From: Sinorhizobium fredii USDA 257
GTDB taxonomy: Bacteria > Pseudomonadota > Alphaproteobacteria > Rhizobiales > Rhizobiaceae
DNA: 64,000 nucleotides
Direction: 5' to 3'
Assembly (NCBI RefSeq): GCF_000265205.3
Contig: NC_018000.1
Span: 3,100,001 to 3,164,000 of the forward strand
Part shown: in pieces, positions 24,954-35,369 of the stretch
How the letters are laid out: each line of letters begins with the position of its first letter
How positions within the stretch are numbered: position 1 is the stretch's first letter
Notes under the pieces: generated by a model
The model's input: the letters and a program-made list of their open reading frames with translations, nothing else
Database searches by the model: none
Told to the model about the DNA's origin: nothing
Position numbers and translations under genes: made by a program

Positions 24954-25235
24954 TGGCATGCCCCTCGGATCGCGGCGGTTTTCCGCCGAGACTCTCACTC
25001 GTCGCCCAAGTCACGTAGCGCGCTTGGGACAACGACATGCTTAAAAAACGAGAACGGGACTTTGGAAATCATGAGCGGCAATTCGCTCGCATCCCGCGTC
25101 TCAACTATCGAAATCTATTAGAGTATCGGATCAACTTACTTATAATCTTCGATCGTGCGACCCAAGGTTATCATCCCGGTATTTCTATTCACATTCCGTT
25201 CCAGCTCGGTTGCCGTTCTTCAATTCAGCCCGTTG

Positions 25236-25556
25236 TTACTGCCCCGTCGTTCCGCCCGCTCCATTCGGCGGCGTGGCCACCGGAAGGATAACCGCCGAGG
25301 GCGCCGGCGCGCTTGTCTGCCCGCCGCCCTGGTAAGTGCGGATGGCACGATGGATGACCTTGCCGTCGCTGGCGATCCGCGTGTTGTAGGCCGCCCGCGG
25401 GAAAGGATCCTGGATATGGATGCCTTTGTTGGCCTCCACCGCATTTCCAGCCCCGAAGGTGATCGTGTCGCGGTGGTTCAAATAGTCAGCGCAGCCCGAG
25501 AGAAGACCTGTGGCGGCAAGAACCAGGAGTGCGCGCTTATTTCTTGGAAAGGACAA
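25236..25556 (-). CDS. Small outer-membrane lipoprotein of the pilus locus (CpaD position)
   Basis: A 106-residue lipoprotein if read from TTG 25556, which has a strong GGGAGG site five bases upstream. ATG 25592 would give 118 residues but has a worse site and a longer overlap with cpaC. The lipobox is TGLLSGC. The mature part (about 85 residues) has a NHRDTITFGAGNAVEANKGIHIQDPFPRA segment of the kind seen in CpaD-like proteins, but is less than half the length of normal CpaD. It overlaps the cpaC end by 20 bases. It probably helps the secretin in the outer membrane. Confidence 0.75.
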   Translation of the reverse strand: MSFPRNKRALLVLAATGLLSGCADYLNHRDTITFGAGNAVEANKGIHIQDPFPRAAYNTRIASDGKVIHRAIRTYQGGGQTSAPAPSAVILPVATPPNGAGGTTGQ

Positions 25557-27027
25557 CTGCGCCTCCCACGTCGAGATCGAGACGATGGCCATACGGCCCT
25601 TTCACGCCTTCGCCATTGCGGAAGCGGCGCAGCATGTCCTTGTCCACCTCGAGGATACCGAGCGCGAAGAGCTCGACGTCATTTGACGAACGCGTCTGTT
25701 CGAGCGGGCTGTAAAGGTCTTCGCCTGGCGTCGACGGCCGCACGATATGCGGGGTAACGACGATGACGAGGTCCGACTCCCTTTTCAAGAAACTCGTCGA
25801 GCGAAACAGCGCGCCGATCACCGGAACCTGTCCCAGCCATGGCAATTGCTGAACGTCCTTTGCATTGACGGATTGAAGCAGGCCTGCCATCGCAAAGCTC
25901 TGGCCGTCACGCAGCGCGACTGTCGTGCTTGCCGCGCGCGAGATGAAGCCGGGATTGCCGTTGACGTTGATCGAGGTGTCGAGTTCAGAGACTTCGGGCT
26001 CGATCTTGAGACTGATCAGGCCGCCATCGAGCACCACGGGCGAGAAGGTGAGCCGCACGCCGAAAGGCCGGTAGTCGGTCTCGGTCGCAAGCGTCGCACC
26101 GTTCGCGACCGTTGATTGGATCGGCACCTCGCCGCCGGCGTGGAAGCTTGCGGTTTCGCCACTCATGGCGATGAGGTTCGGCTGCGCCAACCGGCGCACC
26201 AGGCCCTTTTGCTCCAGCGCGTTGATGACGATGTCGATCTGGCCGCCGGAAATCTCCAGCACCTTGGCGATCAGCTGACCGAAGGGCTGCATACCGGTCG
26301 CGGCACCTGCAGCATCCTCAAGTGTTCGGACAAGCGCGCCGTCGTCATTGACCGAGATGCCTTGACTGGTCGTCGCCTTGCCGATGCCGTTCCGGCCTTG
26401 GCCGGACCAGCCGATACCGAGGTCGCGGCCGGTCTGGCGGGACGCCTCGATAACCCGAACCTCCAGCATCACCTGCTGCGAGTCGGCAACACGCAACTGG
26501 TTCAGCACCGGTGTTTCGGAATAGGACTGGGCGATCTCGATAACCCGCTGCAGCTCGACGGCGTCGCGGACCGTGCCGGTCAATCGGATGCGATCATTGG
26601 AATTGAATACCCGAACCCGTGCTGAAGGTGCGGTGGAGCGGATCGCAGATGCCACTTCGCTGAAATCGGCGGCGACGCGAATATCGATCACGCCGATCAA
26701 GGACTTGTTGTCGTCGTAGACGGAGATGTTCGTCGCGCCTGTCTGCTTCCCGCGGATGAACAGCGATTGATCGGAAAGTGGCACCACGTCGATCATCTCG
26801 GCGCTGCCGATCACCAGGTCGCCAAAGACCTTGCCGGTCCTGATCGTTACCGTATCGTTTGGCGCGATCGTCACCTGTTGGACCGAGCCGGTCAGGCTGA
26901 TGAATTTTTCCTGGGCATCGGCGGGGCCAACCAGACCCGGTCCCCAACCACCATAAGCAATTAGCGCCGCGGCTACCGCCGCCAGGGTTCCGGCTCTTGC
27001 CGCCCTGTTCCTCATTCCCCTCAACAT
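25537..27027 (-). CDS. cpaC: CpaC/RcpA, outer-membrane secretin of the Flp pilus
   Basis: A 496-residue precursor from ATG 27027, which follows AGGAGCGGGG. The signal peptide is about 38 residues (cut near ADAQ). The N-terminal pilus/BON domains (about 45-190, with DNKSLIGVIDIRV and NDRIRLTGTVRDAVELQRV) are followed by the secretin domain (about 200-450, with ARQTGRDLGIGWS, VPIQSTVANG and VTPHIVRP). It forms the multimeric channel for the pilus. The upstream neighbour cpaB is 65 bases away, and the small lipoprotein gene overlaps its 3' end. Confidence 0.93.
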   Translation of the reverse strand: MLRGMRNRAARAGTLAAVAAALIAYGGWGPGLVGPADAQEKFISLTGSVQQVTIAPNDTVTIRTGKVFGDLVIGSAEMIDVVPLSDQSLFIRGKQTGATNISVYDDNKSLIGVIDIRVAADFSEVASAIRSTAPSARVRVFNSNDRIRLTGTVRDAVELQRVIEIAQSYSETPVLNQLRVADSQQVMLEVRVIEASRQTGRDLGIGWSGQGRNGIGKATTSQGISVNDDGALVRTLEDAAGAATGMQPFGQLIAKVLEISGGQIDIVINALEQKGLVRRLAQPNLIAMSGETASFHAGGEVPIQSTVANGATLATETDYRPFGVRLTFSPVVLDGGLISLKIEPEVSELDTSINVNGNPGFISRAASTTVALRDGQSFAMAGLLQSVNAKDVQQLPWLGQVPVIGALFRSTSFLKRESDLVIVVTPHIVRPSTPGEDLYSPLEQTRSSNDVELFALGILEVDKDMLRRFRNGEGVKGPYGHRLDLDVGGAVVLSKK

Positions 27028-27092
27028 CCCCGCTCCTGCCTCCGCTCCTCGTTCAGCCACAGCGCCTGCGGGCAAAGCCGCACCCTCTCAGC

Positions 27093-28091
27093 TCACTGGA
27101 TGAGACCGACTCGGTGCTCTTCGCGCTTCGTCGAATTCCAGACGCCCACCGTCGCCCATTTCGGCTCTACCGGCAAGAGTGGTTCTGCCTTTCGCTCTGC
27201 AATCTGTACCTGTTTTCCATTAACGGGCTGTTTCATCTTGCTTTCGACCGAGTCAATCCGGTTGCCGAGCTCATCGCCAACCTTGCGGACGAGATCCTCG
27301 ATTGTCGCGAATCGCCCATCGTCGGAGGACTTCGCGAGGTCCGCGGAGATCAAGCCGCCGCCGAGATCGGCAACCGTGATCGGCCGGGTCTGCTCGACAT
27401 TGGAAGAAGCGATGTTGCGAAGCGTGAGCGACAGCGTGCCGATGCTTGCACCCAGCGTCAGGCGCTGCGCCTCGTCGGTTGTCACCTCGAAGGTGACCGT
27501 CTTAACGATGGACGGCTCGTCCTTGCGCTCGTCCGCGATCTGGTCGACCGCCAGCACCTTCACGCCCTGGAGCAGCACGTCGACATAGGTCTGGTCGGTG
27601 TTGTTCTGCTGACGCACCACACGGGTCAGGAGAACATCGACACGATCCGACGGACGCACGAAACCGGCAACGCCGAGCACGTCGTTGACGCGGATGGAGA
27701 CGGCCTTCATGCCCTGGTCGAGCGCTGCAGACAACGTCGCCCGCTCACCGGTGCCGGTGATCTTCGAGGTCAACACCGGCTCGCCGGGGTCGATCGCCTC
27801 CATGGCATAGCGGGGCTCCGTATCGTCGCCGAGAACCAACTGAATTGTCTGGAATGAGCCGTCCGGACGCTCTTCGGAGGGCCAGGGGATGGCCTTCAGG
27901 TTCTCCGGGCGCACCCGATCGCCAAAGCGCATAGGCTTAGCGGCGACCACGAGCGTTCTCTCCTCGGATTTCGGCGCATTTGCCGCCGCAAGCCGCGCCT
28001 GCTGATCGGTGAGATAGGTCCGGGTCGCAAAAACCGCGACGCCGGCGAGCAAAATGGCAACAGAAAGACTAATCATCGTCGAGGAGCGCAC
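27093..28091 (-). CDS. cpaB: CpaB/RcpC, pilus assembly protein
   Basis: A 332-residue membrane-anchored periplasmic protein: an N-terminal membrane helix (ISLSVAILLAGVAVFATRTYL), a SAF domain at about 45-110 (VVAAKPMRFGDRVRPENLK) and the RcpC domain at about 115-260 (KAVSIRVNDVLGVAGFVRPSDRVDVLLTR). It is thought to link the secretin with the wall or glycosylate the system, depending on species. It lies behind pilA, separated by the palindrome at 28146-28171, and is probably expressed partly by read-through from pilA. Confidence 0.93.
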   Translation of the reverse strand: MRSSTMISLSVAILLAGVAVFATRTYLTDQQARLAAANAPKSEERTLVVAAKPMRFGDRVRPENLKAIPWPSEERPDGSFQTIQLVLGDDTEPRYAMEAIDPGEPVLTSKITGTGERATLSAALDQGMKAVSIRVNDVLGVAGFVRPSDRVDVLLTRVVRQQNNTDQTYVDVLLQGVKVLAVDQIADERKDEPSIVKTVTFEVTTDEAQRLTLGASIGTLSLTLRNIASSNVEQTRPITVADLGGGLISADLAKSSDDGRFATIEDLVRKVGDELGNRIDSVESKMKQPVNGKQVQIAERKAEPLLPVEPKWATVGVWNSTKREEHRVGLIQ

Positions 28092-28145
28092 GGCCGATAC
28101 TCCATACGAAATCGAAAATACTTTTCGACAATTGTTTAAAATATA

Positions 28146-28171
28146 GGAGAGGGGTTAATTAACCCCTCTCC
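28146..28171 (-). terminator. Perfect 26-bp palindrome between pilA and cpaB
   Basis: GGAGAGGGGTTAA is followed directly by its reverse complement. In the pilA transcript (minus strand) this gives a GC-rich 11-bp stem with a TTAA-type loop, starting 15 bases after the pilA stop and followed by an AT-rich stretch with TATATTTT. It should act as an attenuator or partial terminator that keeps pilin expression high relative to assembly genes. Confidence 0.7.
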
Positions 28172-28186
28172 TCATTGCTGATGCAT

Positions 28187-28423
28187 TCAGGGGGTCGTAG
28201 TGCCACCACCGCCAGTGCCAGCACCGGCAGCCACAGCCGCGTCATCCAATCTCAGGAAAAATCCGCCCCAGCCGTTCCACGCAGTGGCAAGGTTGCCGCC
28301 TGCGGCGGTAACGGCGGCAATGACACCGCCGACGAGCAGGCCAAGGAGAACCAGGTATTCCGACAGCGCAACGCCATCTTCTTCCTGTGCGAAAGCGGAT
28401 ACATTAGATACAAAAGCTTTCAT
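28187..28423 (-). CDS. pilA: PilA, Flp-type major pilin
   Basis: A 78-residue prepilin. The leader ends at Gly17 and the mature protein begins VALSEY with Glu at +5 and Tyr at +6, the signature of Flp pilins. The hydrophobic helix LVLLGLLVGGVIAAVTAAGG follows, then a short region and an unusual Gly/Thr-rich tail (GAGTGGGGTTTP), which may be a flexible surface end. The size and order (pilA first, cpaB and cpaC downstream, cpaA divergent) fit Tad loci of alpha-proteobacteria. A CtrA-type box lies 85 bases upstream. Confidence 0.95.
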   Translation of the reverse strand: MKAFVSNVSAFAQEEDGVALSEYLVLLGLLVGGVIAAVTAAGGNLATAWNGWGGFFLRLDDAAVAAGAGTGGGGTTTP

Positions 28424-28507
28424 CGAAATATCTCCAAAATATATTACGCGTGCCGCAATTTTCCCCCGGCCGCGCCGCCGTCGAGACCATCTCTCCGACT
28501 GGGTTGA

Positions 28508-28523
28508 TTAATAAACGGTTAAC
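28508..28523. promoter_or_regulatory. CtrA-type binding site upstream of pilA
   Basis: TTAATAAACGGTTAAC is an exact match to the CtrA consensus TTAA-N7-TTAAC of alpha-proteobacteria. Its near edge is 85 bases from the pilA start codon, a distance suited for an activator next to the promoter. CtrA is known to activate pilA in Caulobacter. Binding here is inferred from the motif only. Confidence 0.65.
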
Positions 28524-28639
28524 TACTAAAACGTCAATCATTATATTTAGCCAATTTCGGAGTCTATAGTTTATGGTTAAAATGCAAAACGGAACTGCTC
28601 TGTTTTAATAATCAATATAGCAGTATTGTACTAAGACAA

Positions 28640-28680
28640 AATGGGTTACATATTGGGCACCTACTAACCCAAATGGGTTA
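28640..28680. promoter_or_regulatory. Operator-like TAACCC-AAAT-GGGTTA dyad plus half-site
   Basis: A perfect dyad at 28665-28680 (arms TAACCC and GGGTTA). A third copy of AATGGGTTA stands at 28640-28648, 32 bp from the copy at 28672-28680, about three turns of the helix. It lies 63 bases before the cpaA start. Such a cluster looks like a site for a dimeric or cooperative regulator. The protein is unknown. Confidence 0.5.
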
Positions 28681-28743
28681 GAAAATCTCGAATTCTTCTT
28701 GAAGACCAGCAATTTCGATCACGCGTATGGAGTATGAACAAAG

Positions 28744-29265
28744 ATGATCGGGAACATCAACATTGCAATTGTGGCATCGGTATTACTCCTCCTCTATGCC
28801 GCCTGGAGCGACTTCCGTCACTGGAAAATACCGAATGCGATCGTCCTTGCCCTCATCGCCGTCTATGCGGTCGGCGCTTCCATGACACTTTTGACGACCG
28901 AAGACGTCGGCGCCGTGCTCTTCTCCTCGGACGGCATCGGCGGCGATATTGCGGCCGGCCTCCTGCTCTTCGCCCTCGGCTTCGGCCTCTGGTCCTTCCG
29001 GCTCTTCGGCGCCGGTGACGCCAAGCTTTTTCTGCCGATCGGGTTCTTCGTGGGCTGGCACGGCATGCTGCCCTTCGCGGTCTTCCTGCTAATCGGCGGC
29101 ATCGCGGCACTGTTGATCCTCAAAGTGCCGATGCCGCTGCAGCTGGCGCACCTTTCGGTGGTGATGCGACTGGAGGAGATCCGCACGACGCGCAAGATCC
29201 CCTACGGCGTCATAATGGTTGCTGCGGCGCTCCCCGTGATGGCCCTGCGGTCAGGCTTCGCCTGA
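28744..29265 (+). CDS. cpaA: CpaA/TadV, prepilin peptidase
   Basis: A 173-residue integral membrane aspartyl protease of family A24. Catalytic Asp23 is in SDFRHWKIPN and Asp92 in GAGDAKLF (the GxGD motif), and five to six hydrophobic segments cover the length. It cleaves the leader of PilA and of the TadE-type pseudopilins. It is transcribed away from pilA, unlike in Caulobacter, where cpaA follows pilA. It lacks the N-methylation domain, as normal for Tad peptidases. GAACAAAG before the ATG is a weak ribosome site. Confidence 0.93.
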   Translation: MIGNINIAIVASVLLLLYAAWSDFRHWKIPNAIVLALIAVYAVGASMTLLTTEDVGAVLFSSDGIGGDIAAGLLLFALGFGLWSFRLFGAGDAKLFLPIGFFVGWHGMLPFAVFLLIGGIAALLILKVPMPLQLAHLSVVMRLEEIRTTRKIPYGVIMVAAALPVMALRSGFA

Positions 29266-29376
29266 GTGTGCTAAGCATATGCCCGCGGCGGAGTGATACC
29301 GCACGCAACACGATCAGGGCTTAAGCGGATGTGGGCGCCGCCGGCCGCATGCCTAATAATTTAGCTTAGTCGGGCG

Positions 29377-31034
<1,658 letters not shown>

Positions 31035-31035
<1 letters not shown>

Positions 31036-31901
31036 TATGCGCGGTCCCGGATTTTCTGCGGCAGGTTGTCGATCAGCAGATTGACGCTGATCGTCAGGCT
31101 GGCGATCGCAAGCGAGGGAAAGATGACCGCCGGCGCCCCGAAAGGCAGGCCGCCGATATTCTCGCGCACCAATGCGCCCCAGTCGGCATAGGGCGGCTGG
31201 ACGCCGAGGCCGAGGAAGGAGAGGCCGGAGAGCAGGAGCACGATGAAGACGAAGCGAATGCCGAGATCGGCGAGCACCGGCCCGGCGATATTCGGAAGGA
31301 TTTCCGAGCGGATCAGATAGAGGGTGCTTTCACCGCGGATGCGGGCAACGGTGATGAAGTCCATCGCATTGATGTTGACGGCGAGCGCCCGGGCAAAGCG
31401 GTATGCACCGGGAATGTAGATCACCGAGAGCGTCAGGATCAGCACCGGAATGGAGGAGCCGACGGCGGCGACGACGACGAGGCCGAAGAGCTTGCTCGGG
31501 ATCGAGTTGAGCGCGTCGAGCAAGCGGCTCAGAATCGTATCGAGCCAACCACCGGCGACCGCTGCGATCATGCCGAGCACCACGCCGGAGAAGCAGGCGA
31601 TCGTCACAGCCGCAAGCGAGATGCCGACCGTGTAGCGGGCGCCCATCAGGATTCGCGAAAGCATGTCGCGGCCGAGATAGTCGGAACCGAACCAGAAGTC
31701 GCGGCTCATCGGCCCGAAGTAGTCGAGGTCGACGATCTCACCCACCGGGTAGGGGATGATCAGCGGCGCGAAGACCGCGACAAGTGCCCAGCAAAGGATG
31801 ATCGCGAGACCGATGACCCCGACGATGTTGAACCGATAGCCGAGCCGGGTTCCGGGTGTCCGGGTAGAAGTGGTCGAAGTGCTCGAATGGGTCATTGTCA
31901 T
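31035..31901 (-). CDS. ABC importer permease, DppC/OppC type
   Basis: A 288-residue inner-membrane permease with a cytoplasmic Thr/Ser-rich start, the OppC-type N-terminal segment (FNIVGVIGLAIILCWALVAVFAPLIIPYP), then five more helices and the EAA-like loop (RIRGESTLYLIRSEILPNIAGPVLADLG). Start ATG 31901 overlaps the DppB stop (ATGA), giving translational coupling. Longer frames upstream run into the partner gene and are not real. Confidence 0.92.
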
Positions 31902-32848
31902 CGAAGCCTCGGATTGGAAAGGATGGCGATGATGTCGGCCGTCGTGATCAGCAACAGGTAGCCGAGGCAGAAGATCATCGCGCAGCTCTGGATCAGCGGC
32001 AGGTCGCGGGTCGCCACGGCATCGACCATCAGCTTGGCGATGCCGGGATAGTTGAAGATCGTCTCGACGATGATGACGCCGCCGAGCAGATAGGAAAGCG
32101 AAAGCGCAACGGCATTGACGATCGGCCCCAGCGCATTCGGGAGGGCGTGGCGAAGCACGATCCGCGGGCGGGAGGCGCCCTTGAGGAGCGCCATCTCTAC
32201 ATAAGGCGTGTTGAGCGTCTCGATCACCGCCGCACGAGTCATGCGGATCATCTGGGCGGAGATGACGAAGGTGAGGGTGATCACCGGCATGGCGTAGATG
32301 CGCAGCATGTCGGCCAGGCCGTGGACCTCGTTGGCGAAGGAGAGTGCGGGAAGCCATTTCAGATAGACGGCGAAGATCAGCACGGCCGAGGTCGCTATCA
32401 TGAATTCCGGTACGGAGATGACGCCGATCGTCAGCACCGTGACGGCGCGGTCGTAGAGCGAGCCGCGCAGCATCGCCGCGCTGATCCCGAGCGTCAGCGC
32501 GATCGGCACGGAGAAGAGCGCGGTAACCCCCGCAAGCTTCAGCGTATTGATGAAGCGCCCGGCGATCAGATCGGCGACCGGCATTTCGTTGGCGTAGGAG
32601 GTTCCGAGGTCGCCCTGCACGAGGCCGACGATCCAGCGCAGGAACCGGAAGAGCGCCGGCTCGTCGAGATGCATGGCCTTGCGCAGACCTTCAACGGCTT
32701 CCGGTGTGGCGGCCTGGCCGAGCAGGATGGTTGCCGTGTCTCCGGGCAGGAGCGTCGTCGCGAAGAAGACGGCGAAGGAGACGATCACCAGCGTGATCAT
32801 GGCGATGAGCAGCCTGCTCAGCACAAGCGATAGGACACGGTTGTTCAC
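31898..32848 (-). CDS. ABC importer permease, DppB/OppB type
   Basis: A 316-residue permease of the BPD_transp_1 family with the DppB N-terminus (RLLIAMITLVIVSFAVFFATTLLPGD), six membrane helices and the EAA loop (LLKGASRPRIVLRHALPNALGPIVNAV). It pairs with the downstream DppC-type protein. The gap of 114 bases to the binding-protein gene upstream contains a large hairpin, so permease expression is probably lower than that of the binding protein. Confidence 0.92.
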   Translation of the reverse strand: MNNRVLSLVLSRLLIAMITLVIVSFAVFFATTLLPGDTATILLGQAATPEAVEGLRKAMHLDEPALFRFLRWIVGLVQGDLGTSYANEMPVADLIAGRFINTLKLAGVTALFSVPIALTLGISAAMLRGSLYDRAVTVLTIGVISVPEFMIATSAVLIFAVYLKWLPALSFANEVHGLADMLRIYAMPVITLTFVISAQMIRMTRAAVIETLNTPYVEMALLKGASRPRIVLRHALPNALGPIVNAVALSLSYLLGGVIIVETIFNYPGIAKLMVDAVATRDLPLIQSCAMIFCLGYLLLITTADIIAILSNPRLR

Positions 32849-32897
32849 GCGCGCTTCCTTTCGGCATTCGAACCCACGTTAAACGAAGCGAAAAACC

Positions 32898-32953
32898 GGT
32901 CCGGGGGCTGCTCACGGTTTCCTTGCAGAGGAACCGACAGCAGCCCCCGGACC
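32898..32953 (-). terminator. Large hairpin between binding-protein and permease genes
   Basis: Perfect 15-bp arms GGTCCGGGGGCTGCT and AGCAGCCCCCGGACC enclose a second, imperfect stem (GGTTTCCT/AGGAACC). On the minus-strand transcript it begins 9 bases after the binding-protein stop. There is no T tract. Such stems usually protect the upstream message and reduce read-through, which would raise the binding protein over the permeases. Confidence 0.75.
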
Positions 32954-32962
32954 ATCGCTTCA

Positions 32963-34573
32963 TCAGGCTTCGAGCCAGACATACTCCGCGAAGGCATAGC
33001 CCATCTGGCCGCCAAGCGGATTGGCTTCCAGGCCCTTGAGCTTGGCGGTGGTAGCGTCAACGTTGGAGATGTAGGCCGGAATGATGGTGCCGGCTTCGTT
33101 GGCGACCATCACCTGCATCTCGTTATAGATTTCCTTGCGCTTCTCCTGATCGAGCGAACCGCGCGCCTCGATCAGCATCTTGTCGAACTTCGCGGACTTG
33201 TACTGGCTCTCGTTCCACGGGGCTTCCGAAGTATAGAGCAGCGAAAACAGGATGTCAGGCGTCGGGCGCGGGTTGATATTGCCGAAGTGGACCGGCGCCT
33301 TCAGCCAGTAATTGTCCCAGTAACCGTCTGCCGGAACGCGCTGGACGTCGAGCTTCAAGCCGATCTCGGCAGCGGAGGCCTGGATGATCATCGCCATGTC
33401 GATCGAGGATGTCGCCGCATCGGAGGCGACCACCGGGATCGACTGGCCGAGCACGCCGGCTTTCTCGAAATGGAACTTCGCCTTCTCCGGATCGAAGGCG
33501 CGCGGCTTCAGCTCGGCATTGCGGTAGAAGTTGGCCGGGGAAACCGGCTGGTCATTGCCCACTTCACCCAGACCCCGCAACGCCGACTTGACGATCTGCT
33601 CGCGGTTGACGAGGTACTTCATGCCTTCGATGAAGTCGCGCTTGTTGCCGGGCTCCATGTCCATTCGCATGTTGAGGTTGGTGTAGTTGCCGGAGGTCGT
33701 CTTCGACAGGACGAAGCCGTCACCCTGGCTCTCGACAAGGCGCATGGAACGCGGGTTGATCGAGGCGGCGAGGTGGATATCGCCAGAAAGCAGTGCGTTG
33801 ACGCGGGAACTGTCATCGCTGATCGCGAAATACTCGAAGGAATCGACGTTCGGGCCGGATTTCCAATAATTCTTGTTCTTGATGCCGACCGAGCGCACGC
33901 CGGGCTCGAAGACTTCCCTGACGAAGGCGCCGGTGCCGTTGCCCTTGGAGAAATCCGTGGTGCCATCGGCGACGATCATGAAGTGATGCATCGACAGGAT
34001 GGTCGGCAGGTCGGCATTCGGATCGGCAAGCGTGATCTCGACCGTCTGCTTGTCGACCGCCTTGAAACCGGTCATCTGCGCGGCAATCTTGGCGACCTTC
34101 GAGCCGACCGACGGGTCGAGATGGCGTTTCAGCGAGAAGATCACGTCTTCTGCGGTCAACGGCTTGCCGTCATGGAATGTGACGCCGCTCTTCAGCTTGA
34201 CGGTCCAGGTCTTCGCGTCCTTGGATTCGATCGCGTCGGCAAGCTCCATCTGCGGCGTGCCGCTCTTATCGAGGAAGGTGAGGCGATTGTAGAAGGAGCA
34301 GCAGCGCACATAGTCGGTGGAGAGCGAGGCTTTAGCCGGGTCGAGCGTGTCGGCGGTGGAGGCCGACCAGCCGGCAGCTCTGAGCGTACCGCCGGTCACC
34401 GGCGTTGCGGCAACAGCATTCCCGGCCCGGCCGAGCACGAGGCCGCCGGCCGACATTGCCACGCCGCCGGCAAGCAGCATCTGCAGGAGCTCGCGGCGGG
34501 TGGCGCCGCGGCGAATGGCGCTTTCGACGACTGCGTCGTCTCTCTTGGTCCAGTTCGTGATCTTGTCGTTCAT
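32963..34573 (-). CDS. Periplasmic substrate-binding protein of the ABC importer (SBP_bac_5)
   Basis: A 536-residue solute-binding protein of the dipeptide/oligopeptide/opine class. The precursor has a twin-arginine type signal (GATRRELLQMLLAGGVAMSAG, cut near AVAA-TP, residue about 56), so it is folded before export. The mature part shows the class motif (WTVKLKSGVTFHDGKPLTAEDVIFSLKR). Families of this kind bind peptides, opines, nickel or amino-acid conjugates; the ligand cannot be told. It is the first gene of the importer operon and is close to a HAD hydrolase gene upstream on the same strand. Confidence 0.92.
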   Translation of the reverse strand: MNDKITNWTKRDDAVVESAIRRGATRRELLQMLLAGGVAMSAGGLVLGRAGNAVAATPVTGGTLRAAGWSASTADTLDPAKASLSTDYVRCCSFYNRLTFLDKSGTPQMELADAIESKDAKTWTVKLKSGVTFHDGKPLTAEDVIFSLKRHLDPSVGSKVAKIAAQMTGFKAVDKQTVEITLADPNADLPTILSMHHFMIVADGTTDFSKGNGTGAFVREVFEPGVRSVGIKNKNYWKSGPNVDSFEYFAISDDSSRVNALLSGDIHLAASINPRSMRLVESQGDGFVLSKTTSGNYTNLNMRMDMEPGNKRDFIEGMKYLVNREQIVKSALRGLGEVGNDQPVSPANFYRNAELKPRAFDPEKAKFHFEKAGVLGQSIPVVASDAATSSIDMAMIIQASAAEIGLKLDVQRVPADGYWDNYWLKAPVHFGNINPRPTPDILFSLLYTSEAPWNESQYKSAKFDKMLIEARGSLDQEKRKEIYNEMQVMVANEAGTIIPAYISNVDATTAKLKGLEANPLGGQMGYAFAEYVWLEA

Positions 34574-34652
34574 AGCGTTCCCCTTTCGTGGTGGTTACTT
34601 CGATCGCCCCGTCTTATTGCGCGGAGTTCGGTTGGAATGATCCGCCTCCCGT

Positions 34653-35369
34653 TCAGGCGGCCTTGCTTTGCTCCACGGCGTCGGCAAGCCCTGCCATGGA
34701 GGTGAAGTGGAAATCGGGCTTGGTGAACTCGGCGGGTTCGATCGTGCCGCCATAGCCCTTCTGGGCGTGGCGCCGCTCGATCCAGCAATTGGTCAGCCCG
34801 AGTTTCCGCGAAATACCGATGTCGTGATACTGGCTCTGGGCGACGTGCAGGATGTCGTCCTTCGAATTGCCTTCCGAAGCGACGAAGGCGAAGACCTTCT
34901 CGAAGAAGGCCGGATCCGGTTTTTCGGTACCGGTGTCGTCGGCGGTGAAGGCGGCGTAGAAAGGATTGCCGAGTTCCCGGGAGAAATGCTCGAAGGCCCA
35001 GCGCCGGGCGTTGGTCATGGCGACCAGGCGGTAGCGCTTGGCGAGCCGGGCGAGCGCCTCGGCGCTGTCGGCAAAGCCCTTCCAGTCTTTCGCGGAATCG
35101 CGCAGCCTTTCGCCATATTTTGCTTCGGCGGGAAGCCCGAGCTCCGGTGCGATCGCCAGATAGACGCGCACCAGGTCGTCGGGGAAGAGATCGGCGTCGG
35201 GAGAATACCGCGCCGCGCGGTAGAGCTTCAGCGCCTCTTCGCCATCGACCGCGACACCCGCCTCCTTGGCGATGCCGGCCAGGCAATCCTTGATGCCGCC
35301 CTCGAAATCGATCAGCGTGCCGACCACGTCGAAGGTGAGATATTTGAAATCCGCGAAGGTCTTTGCCAA
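34653..35369 (-). CDS. HAD-family hydrolase, type II haloacid-dehalogenase-like
   Basis: A 238-residue HAD protein. Nucleophile Asp14 is in FDVVGTLID; motif II is VAMTNARRW; motif III Lys is in TEKPDPAFFEKV; motif IV is in LHVAQSQYHDI. Type II dehalogenases usually have a Tyr in place of Val16, so haloacid activity is unsure and it may be another C2-cap phosphatase or dehalogenase. It precedes the ABC binding-protein gene by 79 bases. A second HAD protein of the same type is encoded at 38201-38869. Confidence 0.88.
   Translation of the reverse strand: MAKTFADFKYLTFDVVGTLIDFEGGIKDCLAGIAKEAGVAVDGEEALKLYRAARYSPDADLFPDDLVRVYLAIAPELGLPAEAKYGERLRDSAKDWKGFADSAEALARLAKRYRLVAMTNARRWAFEHFSRELGNPFYAAFTADDTGTEKPDPAFFEKVFAFVASEGNSKDDILHVAQSQYHDIGISRKLGLTNCWIERRHAQKGYGGTIEPAEFTKPDFHFTSMAGLADAVEQSKAA

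Larger units (their letters stand above)
28424..28743. promoter_or_regulatory. Divergent promoter region of pilA and cpaA
   Basis: A 320-base AT-rich region between divergent genes. It holds the CtrA-type box at 28508-28523 and the TAACCC dyad at 28665-28680 with a half-site at 28640-28648, both listed separately. Several AT-rich hexamers could serve as -10 elements on either strand, for example around 28555-28570 and 28606-28625. No RNA gene or small frame with a ribosome site was found. Confidence 0.7.
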
